A stretch of DNA of 64,000 bases, taken from the NCBI RefSeq assembly GCF_022968795.1, contig NZ_JALJRB010000010.1:62001-126000 (forward strand), written 5' to 3'. The DNA is from Desulfatitalea alkaliphila. GTDB lineage: Bacteria > Desulfobacterota > Desulfobacteria > Desulfobacterales > Desulfosarcinaceae. Below, in pieces: positions 8,165 through 20,700 of the stretch. The first letter of the stretch is position 1. Each line of letters begins with the position of its first letter. The notes beneath the pieces were generated by a model. The model worked only from the letters and a program-made list of their open reading frames with translations. It ran no database searches and was not told the DNA's origin. The position numbers were made by a program, and so were the translations under genes.

Positions 8165-10086
8165 CCACCGACACGCCGTCTCCACTGCGCGACATGCTGC
8201 AGACGATCATCCGCATCGTCGCCCTCAGCATGGCCGTCTTCCAAATCTACACCGCCCACTTCGGTCTCTTTTCGGCCATGGTCCAGCGACCTGTGCACCT
8301 TGCCTTCGCCTGCACCCTGGTGCTGCTGATCTACCCCGCGGCGCCCGATTACTACAAAAGCCGGCCCTATCCCCTGATCCTGAGAATCTTCGACGTCCTG
8401 TTGATCGGGCTCAGTATCTGGGCGCTGATCCACCTGACCTTCACTTACAAGACCCTGGCGGTGCGCGGTGGCGTGGCCTCCGCCACCGACTTGTGGATGG
8501 GCGGCCTGATCATCGTACTGGTGCTCGAATGCACCCGCCGCCTCATGGGCATGGCACTGCCCCTGATCGCCTTGGCCGCCCTGGCCTATGCCCGCTATGG
8601 CGATCTCATTCCAGGCAAATGGGGACACTTCCCCCTCGACCTGGAGCAGATCCTCAGCTACCAGTATCTGACCATGGAAGGCCTATTCGGCATACCGCTG
8701 GGCGTCAGCGCCAGTTTCATCTTCATCTTTATCCTCTTCGGCGCTTTTCTGGTGGCTTCCGGCACCGGTGAATTCTTCATCCAGTTCGCCAACGCCATCG
8801 CCGGCCATTTGCGCGGCGGACCGGCCAAGGTGGCGGTTTTCAGCTCCGCCTTTTTCGGCAGCATCAGCGGGTCGGCGGTGGCCAATGTGGTCAGCACCGG
8901 CTCCTACACCATACCGCTGATGAAGAAGATCGGCTACCGCAAGCGGTTCGCCGCCGCCGTCGAGGCGGTCTCCTCCACCGGCGGCCAGTTCGCCCCGCCG
9001 GTCATGGGGGCGGCGGCCTTCATCATGGCCGACATGCTGGGCGTGCCTTATCTCGAGGTGGTCAAGGCGGCCATCGTGCCGGCGGGTCTCTACTTCTTCG
9101 CCCTGTTCTGGATGGTGCACATGGAAGCCCTGAATGAGGGGTTGCGGGGGCTGAACAAGGAAGAGTTGCCCCACCTTTGGCCCGTGCTGCGATCCGGCGG
9201 GCATCTCATACTGCCGGCCTTCATCCTGGTGGGACTGCTGGTCATGGGCTACTCACCGATGAAGTGCGGCCTGTGGGCCACCGTGGCGGTCTGGGTCGTC
9301 AGCGCCCTGAAGAAGAAAACCCGCATGGGACTCGGGCAGGTGCTCAAGGCGATGGAAAACGGCGCCCGGGGCTGCCTGGAAGTGGCCCTGGCCTGCGCCT
9401 GCGCCGGCATCGTCATCGGCTGCGTGACCCAGACCGGCCTGGGGCTGATGTTTTCGGGGCTGGTCATCGAGGCGGCCGGCGGCCGGCTGCTGCCGTCCCT
9501 GATACTGGTGATGATCGCTTCACTGATTCTCGGCATGGGGCTGACCACCTCGGCGGCCTACATCCTCACCGTCATTCTGGGCGGCCCCGTGCTCGTGGAG
9601 ATGGGAGTGCATCCCCTGGCGGCCCACATGTTCGTGTTCTACTATGCCTGCCTCTCCTGCATCACCCCGCCGGTGGCCCTGGCCGCCTTCGCCGGTGCCG
9701 CCGTGGCCGGCTCGCGGCCCTTCCCCACCGGCTTCGAATCCATGCGCCTGGCGTCCGTGGCCTACCTGGTGCCGTTCTTTTTTGTCTACAGCCCGGTGCT
9801 GATCTGGAAAGGCAGCGCCGGTGCCATCCTGATGGCCACCATCACCGCCACTTTCGGTACCCTGGCCTTGGGATCGGCCATGATGGGTTTCATGTTGCGG
9901 CGCTTGAACCTCTTGTTCCGGCTGTTGCTGCTCATCGCCGGCCTGGGATTGATCAAGCCGGGGCTGGCCACCGACCTTTTCGCGGCCGTGGTGTTGGGGG
10001 GCATCTATTTTTACCAACGCTGGGAAAGCAAAACGGCCCCACCCATCGAAGCGCCTGTCAAGAGCCGAGAGGCGGTGAAAAGATAA
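8161..10086 (+). CDS. TRAP transporter fused permease (4TM/12TM)
   Basis: A 641-aa integral membrane protein in which the small (DctQ-like, about residues 1-115) and large (DctM-like, the rest) TRAP subunits are joined, as is usual for TAXI systems. There are at least a dozen hydrophobic segments. The conserved GGPAKVAVFSSAFFGSISGS and STGGQFAPPVMGAAAFIM stretches at about 215-285 mark the family. It imports the ligand caught by the TAXI protein, driven by the Na+ or proton gradient. Coupled to the DUF1850 gene by a four-base overlap. The operon appears to end here. Confidence 0.92.
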   Translation: MTTDTPSPLRDMLQTIIRIVALSMAVFQIYTAHFGLFSAMVQRPVHLAFACTLVLLIYPAAPDYYKSRPYPLILRIFDVLLIGLSIWALIHLTFTYKTLAVRGGVASATDLWMGGLIIVLVLECTRRLMGMALPLIALAALAYARYGDLIPGKWGHFPLDLEQILSYQYLTMEGLFGIPLGVSASFIFIFILFGAFLVASGTGEFFIQFANAIAGHLRGGPAKVAVFSSAFFGSISGSAVANVVSTGSYTIPLMKKIGYRKRFAAAVEAVSSTGGQFAPPVMGAAAFIMADMLGVPYLEVVKAAIVPAGLYFFALFWMVHMEALNEGLRGLNKEELPHLWPVLRSGGHLILPAFILVGLLVMGYSPMKCGLWATVAVWVVSALKKKTRMGLGQVLKAMENGARGCLEVALACACAGIVIGCVTQTGLGLMFSGLVIEAAGGRLLPSLILVMIASLILGMGLTTSAAYILTVILGGPVLVEMGVHPLAAHMFVFYYACLSCITPPVALAAFAGAAVAGSRPFPTGFESMRLASVAYLVPFFFVYSPVLIWKGSAGAILMATITATFGTLALGSAMMGFMLRRLNLLFRLLLLIAGLGLIKPGLATDLFAAVVLGGIYFYQRWESKTAPPIEAPVKSREAVKR

Positions 10087-10117
10087 CGGGCGCCGGGGGA
10101 TGAGCGGACGGCATGCC

Positions 10118-11137
10118 TCAGGAAGCCACCGAAAGGCAATCGCGGCCCGCCGCCTTGGCCGCGTAAAGCGCCTTGTCGGCGCGCTGCATCAATTGTTCTC
10201 CCGTCTCGCCTTTTTGCAAACAAGCCACCCCGAGGGAGACGGTCACGCGGCCCAGCTTTTCTTCGCTGCCGGCTTTTTTGAGTCGCGCCGCTGAGAAAAA
10301 AGCACGGATGTTTTCAGCCACCGCCCGAGCCCCTTCCAAAGTCGTGTCGGGCAGCAGGACGGCGAACTCCTCGCCGCCGATGCGGGCCACGAAATCCCCG
10401 CCCCGCACCTGGCGCTTGAGGGTTTGGGCGGTGAAGCGCAGCACGTCGTCGCCCACCACGTGGCCGTGCAGATCATTGAACTGTTTGAAATGATCGATGT
10501 CGATGCTCAGCAGGCACAACCCCCTGGACCCTTCGCCCGTCTCTTCGATCATCCGCTGCAACGTCTCATCGAAAGCCTTGCGATTGCCCACGCCCGTGAG
10601 AAAATCCCGCAGCGCTTCGCTGCGCACCTGTTCGAAATTCCGGCGCAAGGTGGTCAACTCGCCGGTGATGGTATCGATCTTTTGCTGCGCCGTCTTGCCG
10701 AAGGCCACCAGGGCCTTGGTCTCGGTAATGATATGGGCGACGATGGTCTTGATGTCCTCGACGGCCACCTCGCGGGTCAGCAAATCCATGGAGTCCGACA
10801 GGAAGGTCTCGTAGTGGGCGGTCTCGCCCTTGATCGCCGCGATTTCCTGCAGAATGGCAAGCAGCACCTGCAGCAGGGATTCGCGCAGTTGCTTGAGCTC
10901 CCGGGCCTCACGGCCGAATCCGAACTTCTCATACAATGCGGTGTTGCGGGCATCGGTGAAGGGTTCACCGCCGTCGATCAGGCTCTCCAACGTTTGCTGC
11001 AGTTCCTTGTTGTCGCCGGCGGCGTAGCTGTACCATACCGCGAAGTTTTGGGGAGTGATCGGCACGCCGTGCCGGGCCATCAGCGGCAGCACGATGCGCG
11101 CCAGGCTCTTGGAGGCATTTTCATTGCATCCCGTCAT
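10118..11137 (-). CDS. Diguanylate cyclase (GGDEF)
   Basis: A soluble 339-aa protein. The N-terminal about 170 residues are helical with coiled-coil character and match no sensor I recognise. Residues about 175-335 are a GGDEF domain with intact GGEEF active site (about 254-258) and an RGGD inhibitory I-site five residues before it, so it should make cyclic di-GMP and be product-inhibited. An in-frame TTG at 11173 would add 12 residues; the true start is uncertain because neither has a strong ribosome binding site. It converges on the TRAP operon. The HD-GYP gene at 21.3 kb is a possible counterpart that degrades the messenger. Confidence 0.85.
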   Translation of the reverse strand: MTGCNENASKSLARIVLPLMARHGVPITPQNFAVWYSYAAGDNKELQQTLESLIDGGEPFTDARNTALYEKFGFGREARELKQLRESLLQVLLAILQEIAAIKGETAHYETFLSDSMDLLTREVAVEDIKTIVAHIITETKALVAFGKTAQQKIDTITGELTTLRRNFEQVRSEALRDFLTGVGNRKAFDETLQRMIEETGEGSRGLCLLSIDIDHFKQFNDLHGHVVGDDVLRFTAQTLKRQVRGGDFVARIGGEEFAVLLPDTTLEGARAVAENIRAFFSAARLKKAGSEEKLGRVTVSLGVACLQKGETGEQLMQRADKALYAAKAAGRDCLSVAS

Positions 11138-11200
11138 GTTCGCCAACCCGTTTGCAAGCCGTAGGTGATCCAACCGTTCCGCGAAGACCCTTTCAGGGCA

Positions 11201-13546
11201 TCACCGCGCGCTGTTGTCGAAGGTCATGCGATATACCACAGGCGCATCCTCCATGGCAAAATATTCATGCCGCCGCCAGGCATCGGTCATGTCGGTGTAA
11301 TGGTCGCTCATGAAGTGCTCGTTCTGGCCGGTGATCAGCATCATGTAGCCTTTGGGGGCCGGGTCGAAGCGCACGATGATTCTGGGCGCGGAGGCCAGGT
11401 CGGCCGTGAAGGGGGGCGCCACCTCGCTGAAGCGCGCGCGGTTGTTGGTTTCGCCGTCGCCTTCGAAGGGAAAGGGGCCGACGTTAACGAGAGGCCGCAA
11501 CAGAGCGGATCGGCCCAGCACGTGATCGAAGCGGATATGGTGCACTTCGCCCCACACCCAGGACCGGGGATCGGCGTTGCCGAAATGGGCCTCCAGCAAG
11601 GCGCAGGTCTCCGCGAAGGCCCGGATGGCGATGTCCGACACCCCTTCCACTTGATCGGCGGTGCGCAGGTCGTCGAAAAAAGGGTCTTCGGTTGCAACCA
11701 TGTGCAGAAAACGCTCCATGCTGATGTAGCGCTCGGCGATGTATTCCGCCGCCAGATCGTGCCCCAGTTCGTCCACCAGGGTCTGGTAGGCGAAGCGCAC
11801 ATAGAAGGTGTTGTAGATGGCGGCCGCGGGCGAGTCGATGCGGTTGTCGCCGTCCCAGGCCGCGAGCAGATCGAACGCTTGGCGCATTTGCGGGCGGTCG
11901 GGGGCGATGGTCACATGCCGTTGGATCAGCCCCACCACCTTGTGCGCCAGCACCGAACGGGTGTCGGTCTGCATGCGCTGCATGTGGGCGACGTCCAGGG
12001 CCTCTCCTTCCCTGATCATCCGGGCGATGTTGTCGTAACGATAGCCCGGGGCGTAGGTGCCGTTGAGCGGATGGGGGTAGTCGTGCACGTTTTTGTTGTT
12101 GGCGGAAATGATGAAACCCCGATCCGGATTTTTCAGCATGGGATACTGATCGTCGGGCACGTTGCCCTTCCAATTGCGGTGCGTCTGCCGACCGTCGGCG
12201 ATGAAATTGCCGCTGCCGGGAGTGCGCAGCGGCAAAGAACCGATGACCCGGAAGGCGATGTTGCCCTGGTCGTCGGCATAGGTCAGGTTCTGGGGCGAGA
12301 TGCGCAACCGTTCCGCGCCGGCCATGAACCCATTATAATCGCGGGCCGCGTTCATCAGGAAGAAGCCCTCGAAATCGATGGCATCGAACCCGGCCCAGTC
12401 CAGGCTCACGTCGAACCCCAGCCCCTGGAAGACTTCCGTCAGCACCGGTTTGTCGCCCACAAAATAAACGGTGCGTTTGACCGGCTCCTTGCGGCCCTTG
12501 ACTTCAAAAGCGAAATGCTTCTCTGCGAGGGGGTGGTCCTCCCCTTGGAAGCGGTAGGTCTTGTTGTCCCAATCGATCTGCTCGCGGAACAGATCCACCA
12601 TGTCGGCGCCCTGGTTGGTGAGCCCCCAGGCGCAATGGCGATTGTACCCCGAGGCGATGAAGGGCAAGCCCACCACCTGGGCGCCGGTCACATCAAAATC
12701 GCCCGCCTTGACGCGAATCAGGTAGAAGTCGTTGGGCATTTTCGACTGGTGCACCTGCATGTCGCTGCAGAACAGGGCGCCGCCGTGGGCGGTGCGGTCC
12801 GGCGCCAGGGCCCAACTGTTGGAGGCCGAGCGGCTGCCCAGCAGGGGACCGAAGCTTTGCACCAGCGCGGCGAGTGCTTGGTGATCCACGGCCCCGGCCG
12901 CTTCACCGTCGATGATGGTGGGGGTGTCCGGCGGCACGTAGTTGAGCAGCCGCCGGGCTTGCACCGGGCCCACCTTGTCGATAATGCGCTGGTACAGCAG
13001 TTCGTGCTTCATGTTGTAGGCCAAGCTCCAGTTGAGCATCATGCCCACCAGCACCGAATCGGATATCTCCCAGCGTTCGGCCTGCATGCCGAGCAGGATC
13101 ATGTAGAGGTGGCGTCCGTTGGTCTCCTGGTAGTGATTGATGCCGTCCACATAGCGCTGGTAGAGGGTGCGAAAGCGCGCATCGAGCTGATCGGCATAGG
13201 CCTTGGCCCGCTCCTCGAAGCCGACGCCGCGCAGGAAGATGTCCTTGGTCAGGGCCTCCTCGCCGGCAAAGGCCGAGATGCGCCCCTGGCCCACCCGGCG
13301 GGTGAACGCCATCTGGAATTGACGGTCCTGGGCATTGACGTAGCCCCAGGCGAAAAAAAGATCTTCCATGTTTTGCGCCGTAATGGTGGGCACGGCGTAG
13401 CTGTTGCGCGTCACTTCCACGGGGGCGGTCAATCCCGGTGCGCGAATCACGGCATTGTAATCGGGCACTCCTTTGCGCAAAAAGAGATACCCGCCGACAG
13501 CGATCAGCACCAGGATAAGGATCACAATCAAGAAGGCTTTTTTCAT
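11201..13546 (-). CDS. Penicillin-acylase-family N-terminal-nucleophile hydrolase
   Basis: A 781-aa exported or membrane-anchored enzyme. An N-terminal hydrophobic segment (FLIVILILVLIAVGGYLFL) is followed by an alpha-like region, a spacer and the ASNSWALAP motif near residue 225, whose Ser becomes the new N-terminus after self-cleavage in this family. Later family markers include GLTNQGAD and a C-terminal WxxGxxGxxMS-like LITGQNEHFMSDHY segment. Members cut amide bonds in penicillins, acyl-homoserine lactones or other N-acyl compounds; the substrate here is unknown. Start at 13546 chosen because GAGGA lies six bases before it. A very long reading frame on the opposite strand is a codon-bias shadow. 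Confidence 0.88.
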   Translation of the reverse strand: MKKAFLIVILILVLIAVGGYLFLRKGVPDYNAVIRAPGLTAPVEVTRNSYAVPTITAQNMEDLFFAWGYVNAQDRQFQMAFTRRVGQGRISAFAGEEALTKDIFLRGVGFEERAKAYADQLDARFRTLYQRYVDGINHYQETNGRHLYMILLGMQAERWEISDSVLVGMMLNWSLAYNMKHELLYQRIIDKVGPVQARRLLNYVPPDTPTIIDGEAAGAVDHQALAALVQSFGPLLGSRSASNSWALAPDRTAHGGALFCSDMQVHQSKMPNDFYLIRVKAGDFDVTGAQVVGLPFIASGYNRHCAWGLTNQGADMVDLFREQIDWDNKTYRFQGEDHPLAEKHFAFEVKGRKEPVKRTVYFVGDKPVLTEVFQGLGFDVSLDWAGFDAIDFEGFFLMNAARDYNGFMAGAERLRISPQNLTYADDQGNIAFRVIGSLPLRTPGSGNFIADGRQTHRNWKGNVPDDQYPMLKNPDRGFIISANNKNVHDYPHPLNGTYAPGYRYDNIARMIREGEALDVAHMQRMQTDTRSVLAHKVVGLIQRHVTIAPDRPQMRQAFDLLAAWDGDNRIDSPAAAIYNTFYVRFAYQTLVDELGHDLAAEYIAERYISMERFLHMVATEDPFFDDLRTADQVEGVSDIAIRAFAETCALLEAHFGNADPRSWVWGEVHHIRFDHVLGRSALLRPLVNVGPFPFEGDGETNNRARFSEVAPPFTADLASAPRIIVRFDPAPKGYMMLITGQNEHFMSDHYTDMTDAWRRHEYFAMEDAPVVYRMTFDNSAR

Positions 13547-13583
13547 TGGCATTCCTCAATGCGGTAATGAAGGCGATTGGCGG

Positions 13584-16034
<2,451 letters not shown>

Positions 16035-16104
16035 GGGCATCTCCTTTACAGATGGATAGGCATTTGCAAGGCAGTCGACATCTTCATGATGGCGCAAAGG
16101 CGGG

Positions 16105-16740
16105 TCAGGGATCCGGACCGCCGCCGAAGCCGGGCCCACGTTCCGGCTCGGGCCGCGGGGCGGCGCCGCCGCCTCCGTTACGGGAAGCGGCGAAGCCCAC
16201 CGTCGGCATTTCCCGTTGGGTGGCCAGGTCCAGGGAGAAGTAGTTTTGCTTGCCGAACCCGAACTTGGCGGCGATCACCGAAGCGGGAAACGATTCCACC
16301 AGTGTGTTGAAGCGACCGACAAAACGGTTGTAGTGATTGCGCGCCTTCTGGATATCTTCTTCGATTTCGTCCAGGCTCTGGTGCAAGGCGATGAAATTGC
16401 CGCTGGCCTTCAGGTCCGGGTAGGCTTCGGCCAGCGCCAACAAGCCGCTTAGGGATTCCGAGATGCGGCTCTCTTGATCGGCCCGGCCGAGATTGTCCGC
16501 CGAACGGGCCAGGTAGTCGCCCTTGCTGCGCATGATCTGGGCTTCGTGCTCGCTGTACCCTTCGATCACCCGGATCAGATTGGGGATCAGGTTGAAGCGC
16601 CGTTTCAAAGCCACATCAATGCCGCTCCAGGCCTCTTCGATGCCGTTCTTATACTTGATGAATTCGTTGTAGGTCTTGATCGGCCAAACAATGGCGATGA
16701 TCAGGAAAAAAGCGCCGAAGATGAGAAAAGGCGCAATCAT
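16105..16740 (-). CDS. LemA family protein
   Basis: A 211-aa protein with an N-terminal membrane helix (LIFGAFFLIIAIVW) and a long helical-bundle domain typical of LemA: YNEFIKYKNGIEEAWSGIDV, then KRRFNLIPNLI and a C-terminal NTLVESFPASVIAAKFGFGK-YF segment. LemA proteins are membrane proteins with the helical domain outside and have no known catalysis. The C-terminal tail is Gly/Pro rich. Lies about 70 bases upstream of the HerA-like ATPase and 18 bases downstream of the MBL-fold gene, in the same direction. Confidence 0.9.
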   Translation of the reverse strand: MIAPFLIFGAFFLIIAIVWPIKTYNEFIKYKNGIEEAWSGIDVALKRRFNLIPNLIRVIEGYSEHEAQIMRSKGDYLARSADNLGRADQESRISESLSGLLALAEAYPDLKASGNFIALHQSLDEIEEDIQKARNHYNRFVGRFNTLVESFPASVIAAKFGFGKQNYFSLDLATQREMPTVGFAASRNGGGGAAPRPEPERGPGFGGGPDP

Positions 16741-16758
16741 GGGCGTGATCCTTTCAGG

Positions 16759-17412
16759 TCAACGAGCGTGATGCAGCACCCACACCTCGATGCCGCCGGT
16801 GGGCAGATCTGCGGCCGTCACTTCCACCTCGCTTTTCTCCAACCGTTTGACCCGGCGCATGCGGCCCAGGAAGTCGTCAACGCCGGTGATGGGAAAGCGG
16901 CACTTCTCGGTTTTAAAGTGCATGGGGATCACCACCTTGGGCGCGACGGCCTCGGCCACCAGGACCGCACTGGCGGCATCCACGGTGTAGGTGCCGCCCA
17001 CCGGCAGCAGCAGCAGATCCACCGTACCGATGGCCTGGAGCTGTTCGGCGCTCAACTGGTGCCCCAGATCGCCGGCGAAACAGATACGCACGCCGTCCAC
17101 CGTGAAGACGAAGATGGTGTTGGCGCCCCGCTCGGCGCCGGCGGCGGTGTCGTGGTAGGTCGCCACCCCCGTGACGGCGATATTCTTGACCGTTCCCGAG
17201 CCCTTGAGCACCACCGGTGCACCGCCCAGCGCAGCCACATGATTGTGGTCGGGATGATCATGACTGACCAGCACCCCGTCGGCCCGATCATCCACCGGCG
17301 CATACAACAGCGCCCCTTCATAGGCATCACGGTTGTAGGGATCGGTCACCAGCACCGTGCCGTCCGCGGCGGTGATGGTGAAACTGGCATGGCCGTTCCA
17401 TTTGATCTTCAT
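16759..17412 (-). CDS. MBL-fold metal-dependent hydrolase (UPF0173-like)
   Basis: A 217-aa protein of the short metallo-beta-lactamase-fold group: HASFTI near the N-terminus, the SHDHPDHNH metal motif at about 72-80, an AGDLGH Asp/His pair and MHFKTE near the end. These are UPF0173/YtkL-type soluble hydrolases of unknown substrate. Start supported by AGGAGG seven bases before the ATG. It is the first gene of the minus-strand run that continues with LemA and the HerA-like ATPase. Confidence 0.88.
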   Translation of the reverse strand: MKIKWNGHASFTITAADGTVLVTDPYNRDAYEGALLYAPVDDRADGVLVSHDHPDHNHVAALGGAPVVLKGSGTVKNIAVTGVATYHDTAAGAERGANTIFVFTVDGVRICFAGDLGHQLSAEQLQAIGTVDLLLLPVGGTYTVDAASAVLVAEAVAPKVVIPMHFKTEKCRFPITGVDDFLGRMRRVKRLEKSEVEVTAADLPTGGIEVWVLHHAR

Positions 17413-17495
17413 GAAGAACCTCCTTGCAAGCGATTGGCGTTAATCCATAACATTATAGGCCCATGCGCGGTCACTGTCGACAACCAATTCCAACC

Positions 17496-17610
17496 CGTAT
17501 GGCCGCTACACGCCGTGCCCAATAAGACCCGATCCTTTCGTATGGCCGCGGCATGCCGTACCCCTGCACACCCGGCCACCTTCGCCGGGCACGGCATGCC
17601 GTGCCCCTAC
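17496..17610. repeat. Palindromic repeat with 43-bp period, about 2.7 copies
   Basis: CGTATGGCCGC recurs at 17496 and 17539, and GGCATGCC at 17550 and 17593, both exactly 43 bases apart. The last copy contains a perfect 20-base palindrome at 17587-17606 (GGGCACGGC-AT-GCCGTGCCC). The same palindrome type and the same 43-base spacing occur at 22828-22912. The segment between copies contains the reverse complement of the GGATCGGGCCTTAT-type spacer at the other locus, which marks it as one family. Confidence 0.7.
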
Positions 17611-17669
17611 AATTGGAAATCCAAACCCGAAAAAACACCCCAACCATCTCTAACCGACAGAATTCCTTC

Positions 17670-17702
17670 AACTTAAAACTTAAAACTTTAAACTTAAAAC
17701 TG
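17670..17702 (-). repeat. AAGTTTT-type 7-mer repeat
   Basis: On the minus strand this reads CAG followed by four to five units of TTTTAAG/TTTAAAG with a 7-base period. It matches the A/T-rich half of the elements at 3874-3910 and 22991-23030, including the leading CAGT. The GGGCCCT part of the longer element is absent here. Confidence 0.65.
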
Positions 17703-17790
17703 TTTTTCAAACCGATTATCCCACCCCCGGAAACCAAATTTGCGGTATACTATTTTTAACCACTCCCTGAATCGGATTGGAGAACCCACA

Positions 17791-20700
17791 ATGCCGAATT
17801 GGAAAACCGGTCTCATCTGCTTCATCTGCTGGATGGCGCTGTTCATGGGGCACACCGGCCAACTGCACGCATGGGCCGCGGATGCACCACTCAAAATCGG
17901 CGTGCTGGCCATCCGCGGCACGCAGCAGTGCCTGGACAGCTGGACTCCCACGGCCGAATATCTCTCGGACAAAATCCCAGGCCGCACCTTCACCATCGTG
18001 CCCCTGAACCACGATGAGGTCTACGAACAGGTGGAAAAAGGGGAGGTGGACTTCATCCTCGCCAACTCGGCCATTTATGTGACCCTGGAGCAATGGTACG
18101 GCGCCAACCGCATCGTCACCATGAAAGAGACCCGCGGCGGCGAGGTGTTCACCAAGTACGGCAGCGTGATCTTCCGCCGCCGGGATCGAGCGGACATTCG
18201 CACCATAAAAGACCTCAAGGGCAAATCGTTCATGGCGGTCTCCGAATCTTCCCTGGGCGGGTGGCAGGCGACCTGGCGCGAACTGTTGGAGAACGGCATC
18301 GACCCCTACCGCGACTTTCACACCCTGCTTTTCGGCGAAATCCACGACAACGTCATCTACGCCGTCCGGGACGGGCTGGTGGACGCGGGAGCGGTGCGCA
18401 CCAACACCCTGGAAACCCTCAGGGACGAAGGTCACCTCGATCTGTCCACATTCTACGTCTTCCCCCCGCTTCACGAAGCCCAACAAAACGCGCACTATTT
18501 GTACACCACCCGCGAATACCCCAATTGGCCCATGGCCAAGGTGCGCCACACCCCCGACGCCCTGGCCGAACAGGTGGCCGTGGCGCTCTTGCAGATGGTT
18601 TCCTATTCGCCGGCCGCCGCGTCCGCCGGCATCGCCGGCTGGACCGTTGCGCTGAACTACCAACCGGTCCACGACTGCCTGCGGACGCTGAAGATCGGCC
18701 CCTACAAGGATCTGGGCACCGTCACCTTCGCCGACGTGATGCGCAGCTACGGCCACTGGATCGCGGGCATCGGCCTCTTGTTCGTCGTCCTGTCGGTGTT
18801 TACCGGCGTGGTCCTCAATCTCAATCGCAAGGTGCAGGCGTCCCATGCCCGCTTAAAGGTCCAGATCGACCTGCACAAACAGAAAGACCGGGAACTGCAG
18901 AAGGCCAAAGAGGAAGCGGAATCGGCGACCCGCGCCAAAAGCGAATTTCTGGCCAACATGAGTCATGAGATCCGCACCCCCATGAACGGTGTGATCGGTG
19001 CGACGGAACTGGCCCTCGGCGAGGCGCTGCCGCCCAAGATCGAGCACTACCTGCGCATCATCCACGGCTCGGCCTACTCCCTGCTGGGCATCATCAACGA
19101 CATCCTCGATTTCTCCAAAATCGAAGCCGGCAAGCTCGAGCTCAAAGAGCGGATCTTCCGGCTCAGTGAAATGCTGGACCGGGTCATGGAGCTGTTCGTC
19201 AACAAGGCGGGGGAAAAGGGCATCGAAATCCTGGTGGACATCGACCTGCAAACGCCCAAGGTGATCAAAGGGGACCCCTTGCGCCTGCAGCAGATCCTGA
19301 CCAACCTGGTCAGCAATGCCGTCAAATTCACCGACAGCGGCGGCGTGATCCTGCTGTCGGTCAAGGAGGCGGATCAGCGGCCTCCGGGTGCCGCAACGGA
19401 CGACCTTTTTCTCCTGTTTTCGGTGAAGGACACCGGCAGCGGCATCGCGCCCGAACACAAAGCCATCATCTTCGATCCCTTCAGCCAGGCCGACACCTCC
19501 TCGACCCGCAAATACGAGGGCACCGGCCTGGGCTTGAGCATCTGCAAGCAGCTGGTGACCATGATGGACGGCGACATCGCCGTGGAGAGCGAGCTGGGAC
19601 GGGGCAGCACTTTCTTTTTCACGGTGCGCCTGCGGCGCCCCCCTGCCCAACCGGCACCGAACCTGGTGGTGCCGCCCGACATTCAGGGCCTGCATGCCCT
19701 GGTGGTCGACGACCTGGCCGACAGCCGCGCCATCATGCGCAAAATGTTGACCTCCCTCGGATTCGGCGTCGAAACCCTCTCTTCCGGCCAGGAGGCCCTC
19801 GCCCGCCTGAAGAACGACCTGCTGCGCAACAACCCCGTCGAATTGATAATGATGGATTGGAAAATGCCCGGCATGGACGGCATCACCACGTCACGGCAAA
19901 TCCGGCAGCAATTGGGGCTGACCACGCCCATCATCATGATGACCGCCTTCGGCAAGGAAGAAGAACGGACCGCCGCGGAACAGGCCGGCATCAACGGCTT
20001 CCTGGTCAAGCCCATTTATCCGTCCACCCTCTTCGACGCCATCATGGACGCCTTCGGCAAAGAGGGGGCCAAGGGCAACGGGCGGCGCCACCGCTTCACC
20101 ACCCGGGCCTCCTTGTACCGCGAACCGCTCAAGGGCATCCGGGTCCTGGTAGCCGAGGACAACCCGACCAATCAACAGGTGGCCCAAGCCGTGCTGGAAG
20201 GCGCGGACATCAAAGTCACCATCGTGGGCAACGGCGAAGAAGCGGTCCGGGCCGTTGCCGAAAAGGCCTTCGACGCCGTGCTGATGGACATCCAGATGCC
20301 CAAAATGAACGGCTACGAAGCCACCCGCCAAATCCGCCGCCTGCCCCAAGGCGCATCGCTGCCCATCGTGGCCATGACGGCCCATGCCATGAAAGGCGAC
20401 GAGGAGAAGTGTCTGGAGGCGGGCATGGATGGCTACATCGCCAAACCGGTCAATCAGGATCGCCTGTTCGCCACCCTCTGGCGCCTGCTGCGCACCCGTA
20501 CCCCGTCGGGCGCCATTTTGCCGGATGCCGATCCAACGATGGATGAAACCGCCCCACTCAACGGTCCAGCGCCCCCCGACCCTATCGACGAGAGGCTTGC
20601 CGCACCTGCGGCGGGCCCCCGGGCCCGCTGCCTGCCCCCGCATCTGCCGGGCATCGACATCTGTCGCACCCTGGCGTCGCTGGAGATCGACAGCCCCACC

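Larger units (their letters stand above)
17413..17790. other. Divergent intergenic region upstream of the hybrid kinase
   Basis: A 378-base gap between divergent genes. It holds the 43-bp-period palindromic repeat and an A/T-rich AAGTTTT-type repeat. A TATACT at 17746-17751 is a plausible -10 for the kinase but I see no convincing -35 partner. No gene was found. Confidence 0.5.

Noticed and set aside
11165-13567. An 800-codon open frame on the plus strand across the penicillin-acylase gene
   Set aside because: It is antisense to a gene with clear family motifs and has no ribosome binding site or family likeness. High GC at third codon positions keeps antisense frames open.
17496-17610. CRISPR-like array of short repeats with similar spacing
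   Set aside because: Only two to three copies, the between-copy segments are related rather than unique, and no cas gene is present. Kept as a palindromic repeat.
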